In this document: piece by piece, positions 29,213 through 41,600 of the stretch
Layout of the letters: every line of letters begins with the position of its first letter
Position numbering within the stretch: position 1 is the first letter of the stretch
DNA from: Fragilariopsis cylindrus CCMP1102
Taxonomy: Eukaryota; Bacillariophyta; Bacillariophyceae; Bacillariales; Bacillariaceae
Length of the DNA: 64,000 nucleotides
Reading direction: 5' to 3'
Assembly: GCA_900095095.1 (NCBI GenBank)
Contig: FMBT01000336.1
Location: forward strand, 141,001-205,000
The notes under the pieces: generated by a model
What the model saw: only the letters and a program-made list of their open reading frames with translations
What the model was told of the DNA's origin: nothing
The model's database searches: none
Translations under genes and position numbers: made by a program

Positions 29213-30976
29213 TTATGCATGGACTGGAATAAGAACCTTATTGGAGGACTTATTGACATGTGCGTTCGCAACAGCAGCTGCGCATTGTTGTTGTTGTTGT
29301 TGTTCCTGTTTGCCATATTGTGACAAAAGAGCGGCCAAGGTGGCGGCAGCCAACGGCAAAGTAGTAGAAGTAGTAGCAGCCGCCATTTTATTACTAGCGG
29401 CGGAAGGAACTACAGAATCCATATCGTCATCGTCGTTGTCGTCGTCGTCCGTCATCATCATCATCATATCCGTAACATCCACATATTCCTTATTGTTGTT
29501 GTTGTTTTTGGGTGACTGAGGAACAGTAGAAGAAACGGGAAGATCGGTATCGGTACCACTACCAGCGGCAGCAGCAGCTAGAGCAACTTCTTTCAATGCG
29601 TTTGTGACATTTAAACAAGATTGAATTTCCTTCGGGGAAGTAATTGCCTGTATCAGTCGATCGACAATAAGTTCTTGAATGTCTCGAGGAAGTAAACTCA
29701 ATGCATCAGAGAGACGATTCATCAGTTCCGCACGGGGTCGACGGCGTTGCTGTTGTTGTTGCTGCCGTTTACTATCATTCTGATTAGTTTCGTTCACCAT
29801 CGACGATATTGATGTTGAATTCAACCAAGGACTCTTGTCGGACGACGTAGTAGCAGCATCATCAATCGTTTTAGTAGTAGTAGTATTAGCAGTAGTTCCC
29901 ATATCCATCATCATCTTAAAGTCCCCAGCAACACTATCATCATCGTCTTCTCCCTTGAAGGCGGTAAAGAGTGTATCGACGAAACCTTCGTCTGAAAGTT
30001 CGGACGATGATTGACTTGTTTCTTTCGTGAAGGGGTTCGACGAATCATCAACATCAACATCAACATCATCATCGCCATCGCAACTCATCATCATAGATGG
30101 CATGGAAGGCAATTGTGGCGTAGCAAAAGTTAAAGATGATGAGGATGATATCATCTCATCCGGTACGCAGCATGATATTGATGATGATGTGGATGTGGAT
30201 ATCTTCGATCTTTTATTATTTTCATTTAATACTACAACGCCGTGGTTTTTCATATTATTATTATTATTTCCGTCCTCTTGTTGTGCAACCGTTACGTTCT
30301 GAACCATTGTCGTTAATAAATCAATATTCTTGTTCATTGCTTCGATGCGTTCCTTCAAGGTAGTAACTTCTGATTTTAGTTCCGAAGAATCTTCTTTTTG
30401 TTGCCGCCCAACAACAGTAGTAGTAGTAGTAGTATTACTGCTGCAGAGCATAGATGATAATGATGATGGTGCTTCATTTGGAACGACTGCATCATTATTT
30501 TTGACGAAGACGGTGGAAGAAACATTACTTGCGTTCCCACCTTTCTTTTTGATTCCACCAGCAGCAGCTGCTGCTGGTCCAGAAGAAGAAGATGTTGCTG
30601 ATGATTTTGATGATGATCCACTTCCACCACCTCCATTACCATTACCACCTCGTGGTGTACTACTCGATCGTTTAATTTCTTTTAACCATTCCGGTCGTCC
30701 ACATTGGAATTTCGGATGATAAAATCTCCAATAATTCGCGGTCGCTTTTTCTAAAGCGGGATCAATCCGGATACTATTATTTGTTTTAATTTTACGAAAG
30801 GCATAAAAATTTAATTGACGAACAAATGACGAAAATTTATTATGTTTGAAAAATTGGGGTATAATGTCCTGTTCAAATTTCGTAGGATTCTTGACCACAA
30901 ATGTTTCACCATCGGTGGACCAGGAACAAATCTCTGTATCACATGTATCGATCATATGATAGGTTTCTGTATTCAT
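29213..30976 (-). CDS. Heat-shock-factor-type transcription factor
   Basis: A 587-residue protein. Residues about 1-105 form an HSF DNA-binding domain: ICSWSTDGETFVV, then FFKHNKFSSFVRQLNFYAFRKI (the recognition helix), the wing region, and WRFYHPKFQCGRPEWLKEIKR. A leucine/isoleucine heptad region (about 200-235, SELKSEVTTLKERIEAMNKN) fits the oligomerisation coiled coil. The rest is Ser, Thr, Gln and Asp-rich, with a Leu/Ala-rich helix around 430-470 and poly-Gln near the C-terminus. The domain begins closer to Met1 than usual, so its first helix is short; stops lie immediately upstream, and an acceptor-like CAG at the start could join an unseen exon. It should act in the nucleus at heat-shock-element-like sites. 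Confidence 0.9.
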   Translation of the reverse strand: MNTETYHMIDTCDTEICSWSTDGETFVVKNPTKFEQDIIPQFFKHNKFSSFVRQLNFYAFRKIKTNNSIRIDPALEKATANYWRFYHPKFQCGRPEWLKEIKRSSSTPRGGNGNGGGGSGSSSKSSATSSSSGPAAAAAGGIKKKGGNASNVSSTVFVKNNDAVVPNEAPSSLSSMLCSSNTTTTTTVVGRQQKEDSSELKSEVTTLKERIEAMNKNIDLLTTMVQNVTVAQQEDGNNNNNMKNHGVVVLNENNKRSKISTSTSSSISCCVPDEMISSSSSLTFATPQLPSMPSMMMSCDGDDDVDVDVDDSSNPFTKETSQSSSELSDEGFVDTLFTAFKGEDDDDSVAGDFKMMMDMGTTANTTTTKTIDDAATTSSDKSPWLNSTSISSMVNETNQNDSKRQQQQQQRRRPRAELMNRLSDALSLLPRDIQELIVDRLIQAITSPKEIQSCLNVTNALKEVALAAAAAGSGTDTDLPVSSTVPQSPKNNNNNKEYVDVTDMMMMMTDDDDNDDDDMDSVVPSAASNKMAAATTSTTLPLAAATLAALLSQYGKQEQQQQQQCAAAVANAHVNKSSNKVLIPVHA

Positions 30977-32990
30977 TATTCATTATTATATATATTTTGT
31001 TGTTGTAATGATTATGGGGGAAAAAGAGGAAAGATGAGAGAACATATTCAATTATTATTGTTTCAATTTTATATTATTTGTCGTAATTATTTTGTAATAC
31101 AATCGGTTTCGCAAATCAAATACAATACAAGCTTACTGTGCGTACACCAAATAAACACGCAACAAACGAACGAACGGCAGTGACAACAACAACAACAACA
31201 ACAACAGCAGTGATAAAGATACGAATGATAAAATATATTGGTGCATTCCCACCCACGATCGAACGAAAAAATGAACGATCTCTCTCTCACACACACACAC
31301 ACACCTCACTAAGGAGTAGGAGTAAAACATTTCCTTCATTCGTTAATACAGTAGCTCTCTCCTTTTTCTATCCTTTTTTTTTAATGGACAGTCATCATCG
31401 TCATCCTCATCAATAAAACACGAATGAATTTTTTCATTTATTGATTTTCAAACGGAACGAAAACGAAAACGCCAAAACGCAACAAGAAGTCACCTCGAAT
31501 GCCATTCTCTCATATCATAAAGATCATCAACAAAGACGACGAGGGAGGCAATAGATTGCTACTACTACTCCCTCGAAACAAACAAACAAAACACAAGATA
31601 TATTCGATAACAAGATTCGATACGTAGGATTCTACACAAAAGCAGTACTAACTCCGCGCGATATTTTTTTATTTTTTTTCAAATAATACTTACTACGCAA
31701 AAAGATCGGTATGTCTTGATTCACATCATTCATCAATAATGATTTCTTTTGTCGTCGTTTATCATCATCATTCTCATTATCATCACTACTCATGTTGTTT
31801 GTTTGTTTGTTCTTTTATTGTTGTTTTGTTTGTTTGTTTGTTTGTTTGTTCGTTTGTTCGTTTGTTCGTTCGTTCGTTCGTTGCTGTTGTTCGTATTATT
31901 AGTTTTGTTGGAATGTAAAAGAAAGGAGTTGAGCGATATTCGGCGGTGCGGTGCGGTGCGGTGCGGTCATTAAACATGCATTCATTCGTTTCTTTGCCTT
32001 TGAGTTTAAAAATGACGAGTGATGAGTCAAATGTCATTCATGCGCGAATATTTTTTATCAAAAGAGTTGAGCGATCTGCTGAGTGAGTGAGTGAGTGAGC
32101 GAGTGAGTGAATAGTGAGTCACACCACCATTTTCGCGGTGAAAACCCGGCGAAAAAAAAATGTACAGCACTGAACGCACTCTACGCGTGGTGTGTTTGGA
32201 AACTGGAACTTGTGGAAAACTGGAACTTCTTTTTTTAACTACAAGTACTGTAGTAAAAGGACGCAGTTTACTGGTCTATTTTATTTCTTTTTCCAAAATA
32301 TTTGTATCAGTTGCAATACAGTAGGCTAAGGTTTCTGAAACAAAGTAAGTACAAATATAGATAGATAGCTCTTACAAATCTGAACAACAAGATGAAGTAT
32401 TTAAGTTATAATTTTTCCGTGTCATACTGTTGGAAAACAATCTACTAGTACCGGTGAGTAAGTAGTATTTTTGGCCAAAATTGTGCACGTGTTTTTCACT
32501 AGTTAAATTAAATCATGGTTAATTCAGTCTCTACTAAATCAATATCAGTACACTCCTAGAACAAATAAATGTAAGTCAAAGTAACTACACTATATTCTTC
32601 CTTATATGTAATATATAATAGATTGTTATAGGACCACTTACTACCCACAAGAATAGAAACCCCCGATCATCTACTCATGAAAACCCGAATTTAATTTTTT
32701 GAATTTAATTTTTGTGATTCAATCTGATTGGTTCCGCAAAACATTGCGCTAGCAAATCTAATGGAAGTCTATGCAAACAACAGAGACACTGAACAAGACA
32801 CAAAGTGGAAAAATCACAATGAAATCAACAATACACATCATCTTGAAACACAAAAACGTTTCAACCTGTCCTATGGAAGAAAAGATATACTTGATCCACT
32901 CGAGAAGAATATAATTCATGCAATTCCCAACGGATTCATTATTTTGATATGATATCACAACAATTAAACCCTTGGGTAAATTAGATCCAG
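30977..32990. other. Gene-poor intergenic region with microsatellites
   Basis: Contains ACA repeats (31184-31206), an AC run (31289-31304), a TTTG/TTCG tract (31797-31883), GTGCG units (31943-31966) and a GAGT tetranucleotide tract (about 32080-32110). No gene supported. Confidence 0.55.
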
Positions 32991-32993
32991 TAT

Positions 32994-34640
32994 TTGCTTA
33001 GTAAAATGAAGAAATATTGCACGAGGACTGTCACCAGATCAGAAATAAACCAGAATGGAATCTTCCCGACACACCTCAGTGCTGCTTCAACAAATGAGGC
33101 GCCCAGCCTTCACCAACTAGAAGATATAGTAAATGACACGTATCAAGCATTCAATGAAAATTTTACTAAAGAATCCAATGAAAATTAAAAAAAACGAAGG
33201 ATCCATTGAGACTGAACCTCAGTGTACCAGTGCAGCGGCGTTATGGATGAAGTTAGATGAAACCATCAAAAAAAATCACTCTAATTAGACAAGAAATAAG
33301 AGAGAGTAATGATTCAAAAGAGCAAAGTAAGGATAAAACTGCAATCTGAAAGCAATATCCTTCACTTAACAAGTCGGCACCAGATATCAGGAAGACTCTG
33401 ACAGCATCATCGCACATTCAGGGAATTGCTATCATCTCTGACTTGTTTGATAATGAAGACAGCATCACTGATATGGAAATGGATACAGATGGTGATGATT
33501 TTTCTGAACATATCTGCCAGGGTAACATGGTGTCTGTACATGGTGGATTATGGGGTGATGATGATATGATTGACATCCAAATAACCTATCGCTTTACAAA
33601 CAAATGTGTCCATAAAATGGAAAAAACTATGCCATCTCAGATGGAAGTGCTGATTCATGTATCCTGGGAAGTTGTCCTCATGTGATTAATCGAACAAAGA
33701 GATATGATCCGAAACCAACTTAATTGGCACAAGTGCCAATTGTTTTAGCATACATCAAGACCAAGGACAAAAATCAGGAAATATTGTATTTCAAGACCAA
33801 GGACAAATCAGGAAATATTGTATTTCTGCTGGTTCATGAAGCACCATACTTAGCACATTCACCTACCACACTTTTATCAGAATATCGAATCCGAGAATAT
33901 GGAGAGGGAATTGATTTGTACGCAAAAACACATGTTATCTCATCTAGTCTGCATCTGATGGGAAAACAACATTTTGACGTTAGTGAAGATGTCCACATCC
34001 CAATGGAAGATTGAGGAGCAATTCTGGGAGTACAAATTTTGCCATATGAAAAAAAGGATGAAAAGCTTTACCCAATTCATGAAATTACTTCTAAAAGCAA
34101 CTTGGGTGCCAGTTTGTTACCAAAATTACAACATTTCTAATGATACATCCACTGTGACTTTGGAATCTCAAGATACAACTATGAACAAAGGGAAAGGTCC
34201 AACGCAAGCATACATTGTGAATTCGTTTGAACTAACACCGTTGGACGTGCTCTATGATGTACCTTCTTATGATACATTTACAAACATTGATAGTTTTCCT
34301 ACGCAACAAGGATACGCTAACCTAGTTGGACAATCACTAAGTTGGACTCCAAGTGAACTAAGGAATGAAGAAGAGGAAAGATTTTTGGAAATATTGGAAA
34401 CTGGAAACAAATACGAATACTGATGACCCAATTTTATCAACAAAAATTGACTTACGACAGATACTCTTCAACAGCAACAGTACCATCCTACTGGAGAAGA
34501 AGAAGCACTTCCATCACAATTGGTACATAAAGAGGATACAACTGTCCATGTATGTGCAGTCAAAACTTGGCGTAGAACATTGCATAAAGATCTAGATGCT
34601 CAAAAACTTTGACCTTTCCTGGGATTCAAACCAATTGATA
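32994..34640 (+). mobile_element. Decayed diatom-type retroelement (gag/protease/pre-integrase relic)
   Basis: The coding potential is scattered over several plus-strand frames with stops between. About 33630-33720 encodes an aspartic-protease-like stretch (ISDGSADSCILG) in a frame that ends with TAA. 33724-34014 continues the typical following part (VHEAPYLAHSPTTLLSEYRIREYG ... VHIPMED). Near 34200-34420 NSFELTPLDVLYD appears, and near 34545-34625 CAVKTWRRTLHKDLDAQKL then FLGFKPIDIV, as in the region between protease and integrase of diatom Copia-like polyproteins known to me. Nothing of integrase or RT follows, so it is truncated as well as frameshifted. The left limit is approximate. Confidence 0.6.
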
Positions 34641-35610
34641 TTGTGAGTTAATGATAGTACTTTAGCTATAATTTGTTTATCTGATTTTGAATCCTCCTCT
34701 CTTTTTCTGCACATCTTTATGGCGATTCGAAATTTGCCTGCCATCCCTGTATAACCTCATAGAATTTTCCCCACATGACCAAATTCCACTGTAACTTTTC
34801 TCTCCATTAAGCATATAGATATCTATATTACGTCCTGTGAGTTTGTATCAAACAGATTGATATCTATGGTATCTATGGAGATTCGATTCATTACATTCAC
34901 CATTGTCATGATGATGGGATAATTTTCCATTCAAACTCTAATGCACATAGAATAATTTTCCCACTGTAACGTGAGTAGCTTTTGTAGTGAAATACCTTAA
35001 CTATGGTCTTTCTCTTCAATCTCTGGACCAGGCATTAATACTTGTTTTCCGAACAAGTCCGTCCTGTTAGACTTGTTAGACTAAATAATTCATCTCTAGG
35101 AAAATAAATCAAATCGCGCGGTTGGGGGATGCGATTGTTTTTATTCTTTTTTGCCATATTTTTCTGAAGTGTTTGAGAGGGGGCTGCGATTATTTAAATA
35201 TTTCGTACAAATGTTTATCCACGTACGAACGGAATATGGTCCAGTAAGAATGTATGATATGCAGTGGAGTGTGGAGTCAAGCCGCATTTTAAAAAAAAAA
35301 TTGAAATTCAGTATTTCTCTAAATAAGTGTAATTTCTAGTGTAATTGTTTTAGTCCGTGTAATATCGTAATATAAAATAGTGTTTTAATTATGTGTAAAT
35401 TTGATAATAATATGAATATAATATAAATATATAGTAGTCAGTCAAGTTGAGTTATTTATATTGTTTTGGAGATAATAGTAGTGGTTTGTTTCACGACCGG
35501 GTTGCATCTTCTATTATTTATGGATGAGAAACCCAAGAAGAAAAAAGATGACAATAAACCGACGACAAGTGGGAACGAATAAGGTATCGTAAGTACTTTT
35601 TTGAAAATGA
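34641..35610. other. Intergenic region
   Basis: AT-rich spacer, no gene supported. Confidence 0.45.
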
Positions 35611-36576
35611 TTAATCAGATTCTGATGATTCCTGTGTCTTGGACGGTGGAAGTTGTTGAGTTGTCTCGAGTTGGACAAGTTGGGTGATATATCCTGTTTG
35701 TGGCGACAAATTACTAGAAAAACCATCAAAGTTAACTGGAAGATTCCTACTGGTGCGACTGGTAATTGTTACAATTTGTGCGCTACCCTTGATTCCTTGG
35801 TATTTTCCAGTTCCACCGATAATTGCGCCAGGGAAAGATGGGGGAAGAAGAGGCTCCTCATTCTTTTGAACTGGCGCAAAAGGATCAAAAATAAAACCAC
35901 CACCAGCAAAAATGTTTACACAGTCTTCGCCTAGACCTCCTAAACATAGATTGTAAAAACAAGAATGTGCTAGGATCTGAGAAGGATTAAATCCTGCAAC
36001 AGTTGTGCACTCTCCATTAAAGAAGAAATTATCTTTAGGAGGTCGGAGTTTAACAACGTTGGGTTGTTTCCCTCCACCGTAACGAAGAACACCGTTGTCG
36101 CTGTCGTTGGCTGGGGAATTAGAAAGGAAATTTTCACAGCTGTCTTTTCTAGGTTGCTTAACACAGTCGATGAACTGAACATCGTCAGGATTGTAGATAG
36201 GACCAGATTGAAGGAAGGAACTTCCCCTAACACTAAAGAATCTTTCTTCATTACTACTGAAAGCTGTATCGGGGGCCCTTCCTAATGCAAAGGAAAGAGA
36301 GCCAAGTGGATTGTCTTCAGTTACTGAACCAGAAGTAGGATCACCAGCACTACCATTGTCTACATCAGTAACTTGACTTCCTGCAATTGTTAGGTAGCTA
36401 CGAGTGAATAGGATGACATCCTCAGCAGGATCCAATAACATTTTATTACGTTTTTTTTTTCTTCTCTTCATCATCCTCTCAACATCGGAGTCGATCGCCT
36501 CATCAGCATCAGCAGATGTAGCCAAACCGACAGATAAGTCGGCTAGCAAGAGAAATAGATATAAATGCAACTTCAT
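35611..36576 (-). CDS. Secreted protein with dirigent/AOC-barrel-like C-terminus
   Basis: A 321-residue protein with a clear signal peptide (residues 1-20, hydrophobic MKLHLYLFLLLADLSVG). A basic stretch (MMKRRKKKRNK, about 35-45) is followed by a domain with paired cysteines: CVKQPRKDSCENF, GECTTV, HSCFYNLCLGGLGEDC. The end has FAGGGFIFDPFAP and PGAIIGGTGKYQGIKGSAQIV (about 248-268). The GGTGxYxGxxG pattern is characteristic of dirigent and allene-oxide-cyclase barrels. The likely location is the secretory pathway or cell surface. Ligand or reaction cannot be predicted. The C-terminal tail is Gln/Ser rich. Confidence 0.65.
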   Translation of the reverse strand: MKLHLYLFLLLADLSVGLATSADADEAIDSDVERMMKRRKKKRNKMLLDPAEDVILFTRSYLTIAGSQVTDVDNGSAGDPTSGSVTEDNPLGSLSFALGRAPDTAFSSNEERFFSVRGSSFLQSGPIYNPDDVQFIDCVKQPRKDSCENFLSNSPANDSDNGVLRYGGGKQPNVVKLRPPKDNFFFNGECTTVAGFNPSQILAHSCFYNLCLGGLGEDCVNIFAGGGFIFDPFAPVQKNEEPLLPPSFPGAIIGGTGKYQGIKGSAQIVTITSRTSRNLPVNFDGFSSNLSPQTGYITQLVQLETTQQLPPSKTQESSESD

Positions 36577-38669
36577 GGTTTGGTTTGGTTTGATTTGATT
36601 TGATTTGATTATATGATATGAATGTCAATATGATAGATATAAAGTTTATCCTCCTTTTTGTGCACTTCCGTAAACCGCTAGTGATTAGTATTCATAAATA
36701 TAATATCGATATCACAATGATTATGTTTTGTGTCACAATCAAAGAGACGTGATAGAGCTTGATTACAGATTATTTTTTACTACTAGTGTATTACTAGTAC
36801 TTGTGTTTTCTCTCTCGTCTTTCAACAAAAAAGACCAACAGAGGAAAAATTGAATCGAAACGAGTTTTAAAGGCCCAAGGTCATCGCCCAGGCCCTGACC
36901 TTTCGTTGTAGCATCCCTAAAAAATTTAAAGTATCCGGGTTCCAAGCAATTGTTATAAACGATATAACCCTGCGAATGCCTTGGGCCAACAAAATCAATA
37001 AGTATTTTGAGACGCTCGTGAATTGAAAATAAATATTATATTGCCTTAAAAATAGTTCTCCTCATTTATTCCAATGCGCGTACCATGCGCGATGATTTGC
37101 AAATTTATGATCGTCGTAATTTTTCTCTATTCTTAACTACGTGAGTCACTACTAACGTTAGTACAGTAGACCTGTGGAGAATGAATACAATCATACTATA
37201 ATATGGTCCTAGGACAAATCCACCATCATTTTCCACCAAATCCACCAAAACGCGCACTTCAAATCCACTATTTTTTAACGCGTTTTTTCTAGTCTCGCGC
37301 AACACCCATTTAACAATCCACCATTTTAAATACGCGTATTTGCTAACTTCACATCATTCACGAGACGACACGGATTGACGGATCGTCGCTTCTTTTTGCG
37401 ACGGTCTGTCAAATCTGTGCGTCGATCACCTGTTACACTGCAAACGAACATGTATCAAAAGAACTCGAACGCAGTGAGACATGGAAGCCGTAAGGCGATG
37501 ATGATTATACGTGTTATTTACGATTATACGTAATTTACGTGTACTAACGTATATTTTACGCGTTATTTACGTGAATATCGTGTAAAAGTAAAGTCTAAAT
37601 ACAAATTATCTTCTGTAATGGTATAATAAAATTTAGTTAATTAGTGTAGTGTAGTGGTATAACTTGCCAATAGTATAGAGAAGTCGGTGGTTCGAGTTGG
37701 TTAGGCGTCACCGATACATGGTGATAAGTCGAGTAGTGGGGATGGTGGAGGTATGAAGAGGGGGAAGGAGGAAATGGAGATATCCTTTTAATTTCTGCTA
37801 TTGAAATTAGTGGATTTGGTATAAATTAATTAGTGGATTTGACCCCCCACCCTATAATATAGTAATACTATATACAGTACTCCTAGGACTATCTATTCCT
37901 AGTAGTACTATATACTACTATAGCCTAGTAATACTATAGCCTAGTAATATAATAGAATATAGTATAATATAATATTATATAACATAGTCCTAATGCAAAA
38001 TAATATAGTATAATATAAGTCATACACAGCAGTTAAAGTAGTAGATTTCTCAGGAATAGTATATCTAGTAGATAACAGCCTTACAAAAAATGCTATATCA
38101 TCAGACAAAAAAATTCTACGCGATGGTAGAATATAGCGCCATTGTCATCTCTTTTGGTTGATCATACAAATAGGTGGTTCTTCCTTCCATCACAACTGGA
38201 AGTCTACACTACATTGATACACATGAGTGGGAGCTCTCAAGGCTTGTCTGCAACCCATCCTGGTCAAGCTATCAATTTGGATGAAGGCTGTAGAATAACT
38301 TTTCAATATATTAAGGTTTTCATTGATTTGACTCTTCCAAAAGCCCTCATCAAACAATCAACACCCATAATCTAATGATGCCTGACAAGCATGCTGATGT
38401 TGACTACTGAGGGCTGGCTATAAGATTTATAAATATATATTTCAGTATCAGGGAAGTCGATGTTTGCAAAAATGTCAAAGCTGGTATGGCGGCATCATCA
38501 TCAATTTGTCAAACTTTCTATTTAGTAGGTACTTAAATCTATTTCGTGTATGAAATTATGTAGGTGGTTGCTAGCTAGACAGATCACTATCCGCACCCTA
38601 TTTTGTGTATAGAGAATACTTTGGTGCATATAATTACCAGCTACACTACTTGAAAAATATGATCGATGA
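36577..38669. other. Long intergenic region between two minus-strand genes
   Basis: Contains a TTTGG/TTTGA microsatellite (36576-36609), a TA/CTA-rich simple region (37855-38000) and a tRNA-like fragment (37648-37700). At about 38150-38640 short protein-like phrases lie in several frames, possibly a decayed coding element. No intact gene. Confidence 0.5.
37648..37700 (+). other. tRNA-like / possible SINE fragment
   Basis: AGTGTAGTGGTATAAC (about 37650) resembles a Pol III A box as in Glu/Asp/His tRNAs, and GGTTCGAGTTGG (37688-37699) resembles a B box except its last bases. Cloverleaf arms do not pair convincingly, so this is not a functional tRNA by eye. Confidence 0.3.
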
Positions 38670-41600
38670 TTACAATGAACTTAAACTGTCTGCATGTTGC
38701 ATTGGTACAATACTCACACTCGTGATGCGATCTGAATCGTTAATCTTCTGCACACGAACACCGGTGGCAGTCCGACTTTGACATGGAATCTGCTTCACTT
38801 TTTGTCGGACCATCACACCCTTCGATGTATTGAGAAGAATCTCGTCATCTTCGCTGACGATACAAAAGCAACTCACTTTATCTTGATCATCCCCAACATC
38901 CTTATTCTTGAACTTGATTGCGATAACTCCGAGAGCTCCCCGAGACGTCGTTCGAAAGTCATTCGTTGATACCCTCTTTCCGTAGCCTTGTTCCGTTATG
39001 CAGAGTACGAATTCTTTATTGTCATTTTCTGATTGACCTCCCAAGACACTCATGTCGGCGATAGTATCACCGTCGCGAAGTTTCATCGCCTTTACTCCCT
39101 TACTAGTTCGACCCGTGGGGCGTAGCTTTGCGGCCACGAAACGGGCTGCGCTACCCCTCGTAGTTCCGATCAAGATATCAGCATGGTCAGTGCATTTATG
39201 GCACCATTTTAACTTATCGCCTTTGGCCAAAGATGCGATCGTCAAACCGCGACTGGAAATCTTTTCAAATACCTTCAGAGGCGTTTTTTTAATCATACCT
39301 TGCGTTGTGGCTAAGACAACATATTCCTTTTCGGAGAATTCAGTCACTGGCAAGACGGCCGTGACAACCTGACCGATGCTGATTGGTAGGACCGAAGGAA
39401 GTGGCGTCCCCTTTGCTGTTCGGCTTCCAGAAGGGACTTGATACGCACGCAATCCGTACGCGATCCCGTTTTGAGTGATCATGAGCAGAGTATCGTGGTC
39501 GTTACAGGTAATACAATGGAGAACCTCGTCATCTGCCGACGAAGAATCACCACCAGATGTTCCTCTCTTGCCTCTCGTACCCCTGCCCTGGCTTTCGAAG
39601 GTTTTAAGTTCCATTCGTTTGATGTATCCTCCCCGAGTTACAACGATGACTTAATATTAATTTGGTTGAAAAACGATATATGACAATGGCGGTGACCATA
39701 ATAGAAATTGGTGTAATATTTGGAAAGCGGAAATAGTTAGAGCGCGTCTCTGTCAATTTGCATATAATGCTCATCAACAAACAAACGAGCGAGCGTTTGT
39801 AATGCTAGTAGAGTAGAAACAACTTACCGGACCTTGAATTTTTGACCATATCCATTTCCTGAACGTCCCCATCATCATCATAAATGATTTTGGATTTACG
39901 TTCATGACCATATTTATGGTCTATCTCATCCATTTCTTCTACCATAGTACTATATACAGCATCATCTTCATCTAATAGCCGTTGGAAGCCCTTTCGTTGT
40001 GATTCTAAATCGTTGCGTTCCTCGTTTAACTTGCCCTGATTAAGTCTTGTCAATTGGCCCAATTGTAATTTAAGGACACTATCGGCCTGTATACGAGATA
40101 AACCCAAAGCAAGATAATTACCATCATCACTACTACTACTACTACTAGAAGCCTTTTTGTCATTATTCTCCTTACTATTTTTATCAACTGTAACCTTTGT
40201 TGTTGTTCTCATCAACGCCATACGACACGCTGCCGGATCCGGCTAAGAATATAGATAGATCAAGAAAACATGGTTAGAAAAGTTGGTTGTGGTGGTACAT
40301 TTGTGTGTGTGTACCAAGTAGATTCCCCCCCCCCCCCTTTCGACAAACAATAACGATACTGTTCGTTCCGGTCAGCTAATTCCTACGTAGTGTATATAAG
40401 TTAGTACGTACCAAATTTTTTATTAACTCAATCACATCATCAATACGATCTAATGCCAATAAAAGTCCATCCACCACATGTATCCTGGCTTGAACTTTTG
40501 TGATTTGATATTTTGTTTTTCGTCGTATCGTTTCAAACCTAAAATCTAGAAAATAATCCAATGCTTCACGGAGTGTAAATCGTTGAGGTGTTAATGAGGA
40601 GGAGGAGGTGGAGCTGCTGGTAGATATGTCTAGAGATGACGACGAGGAGGAAGAGGAAGAAGCACTTTCATCGCTGTCGTATATTTTTTCATCATCATCA
40701 TCTTGTGGTTGTTCTGCTACTGCTGTTTTTTTTATTCCTTCGTTATTCGGTGGTTTCATCAAAGCCAGCATATTGCCAGAAAATGTGGTTTGTAGTTTCG
40801 TCTTTTTATAGAGATTTGCTAAGACAATTTTTGGATTCGCATCACGTTGTTTCAATTCTAGTACTACTCGGATGCCATCTCGATCGGATTCATCCCGTAA
40901 ATCACTAATCCCTTCTAGTTTTTTCTCATTCACTAGATTAGCCATCTGTTCTAACAAGGCTGCCTTATTGACTTGGTACGGTAATTCGGTAACGATGATG
41001 GCATTCCGTTTCCCAATCTGTTCAAGATGTGTCACCGACCTCATCGTTACTCGACCATTCCCCGTCTGATACAACTGTTTTGCATCACTGGTTCCGAGTA
41101 TCGTCGCTCCCGTGGGAAAATCCGGTGCCGGAACCATTTTAAACAGTTCCTCGTCGGATACTACTACGTCGTCTGCCTCTACATCTGCATCTGTTTTCAT
41201 CATCCGTTCTTTCTGAATCAATGCTGTGCAGGCTGTTACGATTTCACGTAAATTATGTGGTGGGATATTGGTGGCCATCCCCACCGCAATTCCCGACGAT
41301 CCATTCAGTAACAATAATGGTAATTTCGACGGTAAGACCGTTGGTTCTTCTTCATTCCCATCAAAGTTTCCTACAAAGTCTACCGTATCTAAATGCAATT
41401 CACTTAACAGTGTATCGGTAGCCATACTTGTTAATCGACATTCAGTATATCGCATCGCCGCTGCGGGATCATTATCAACAGATCCAAAATTACCATGTCC
41501 ATCAACTAATCGATAACTGGTCGAAAAATCTTGTGCCATTCTCACCAAAGCATCGTACACACTCATATCACCATGTGGATGATATTTCCCTAAAACTTCT

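Noticed and set aside
31087-31416. Several short frames on both strands around 31.1-31.4 kb
   Set aside because: Driven by ACA and AC microsatellites; they contain Thr or Leu/Cys runs only.
37855-38000. Short CTA/TAGTA repeats as a possible CRISPR or centromere-like array
   Set aside because: No regular spacers and irregular units; ordinary AT-rich simple sequence in a eukaryotic genome.
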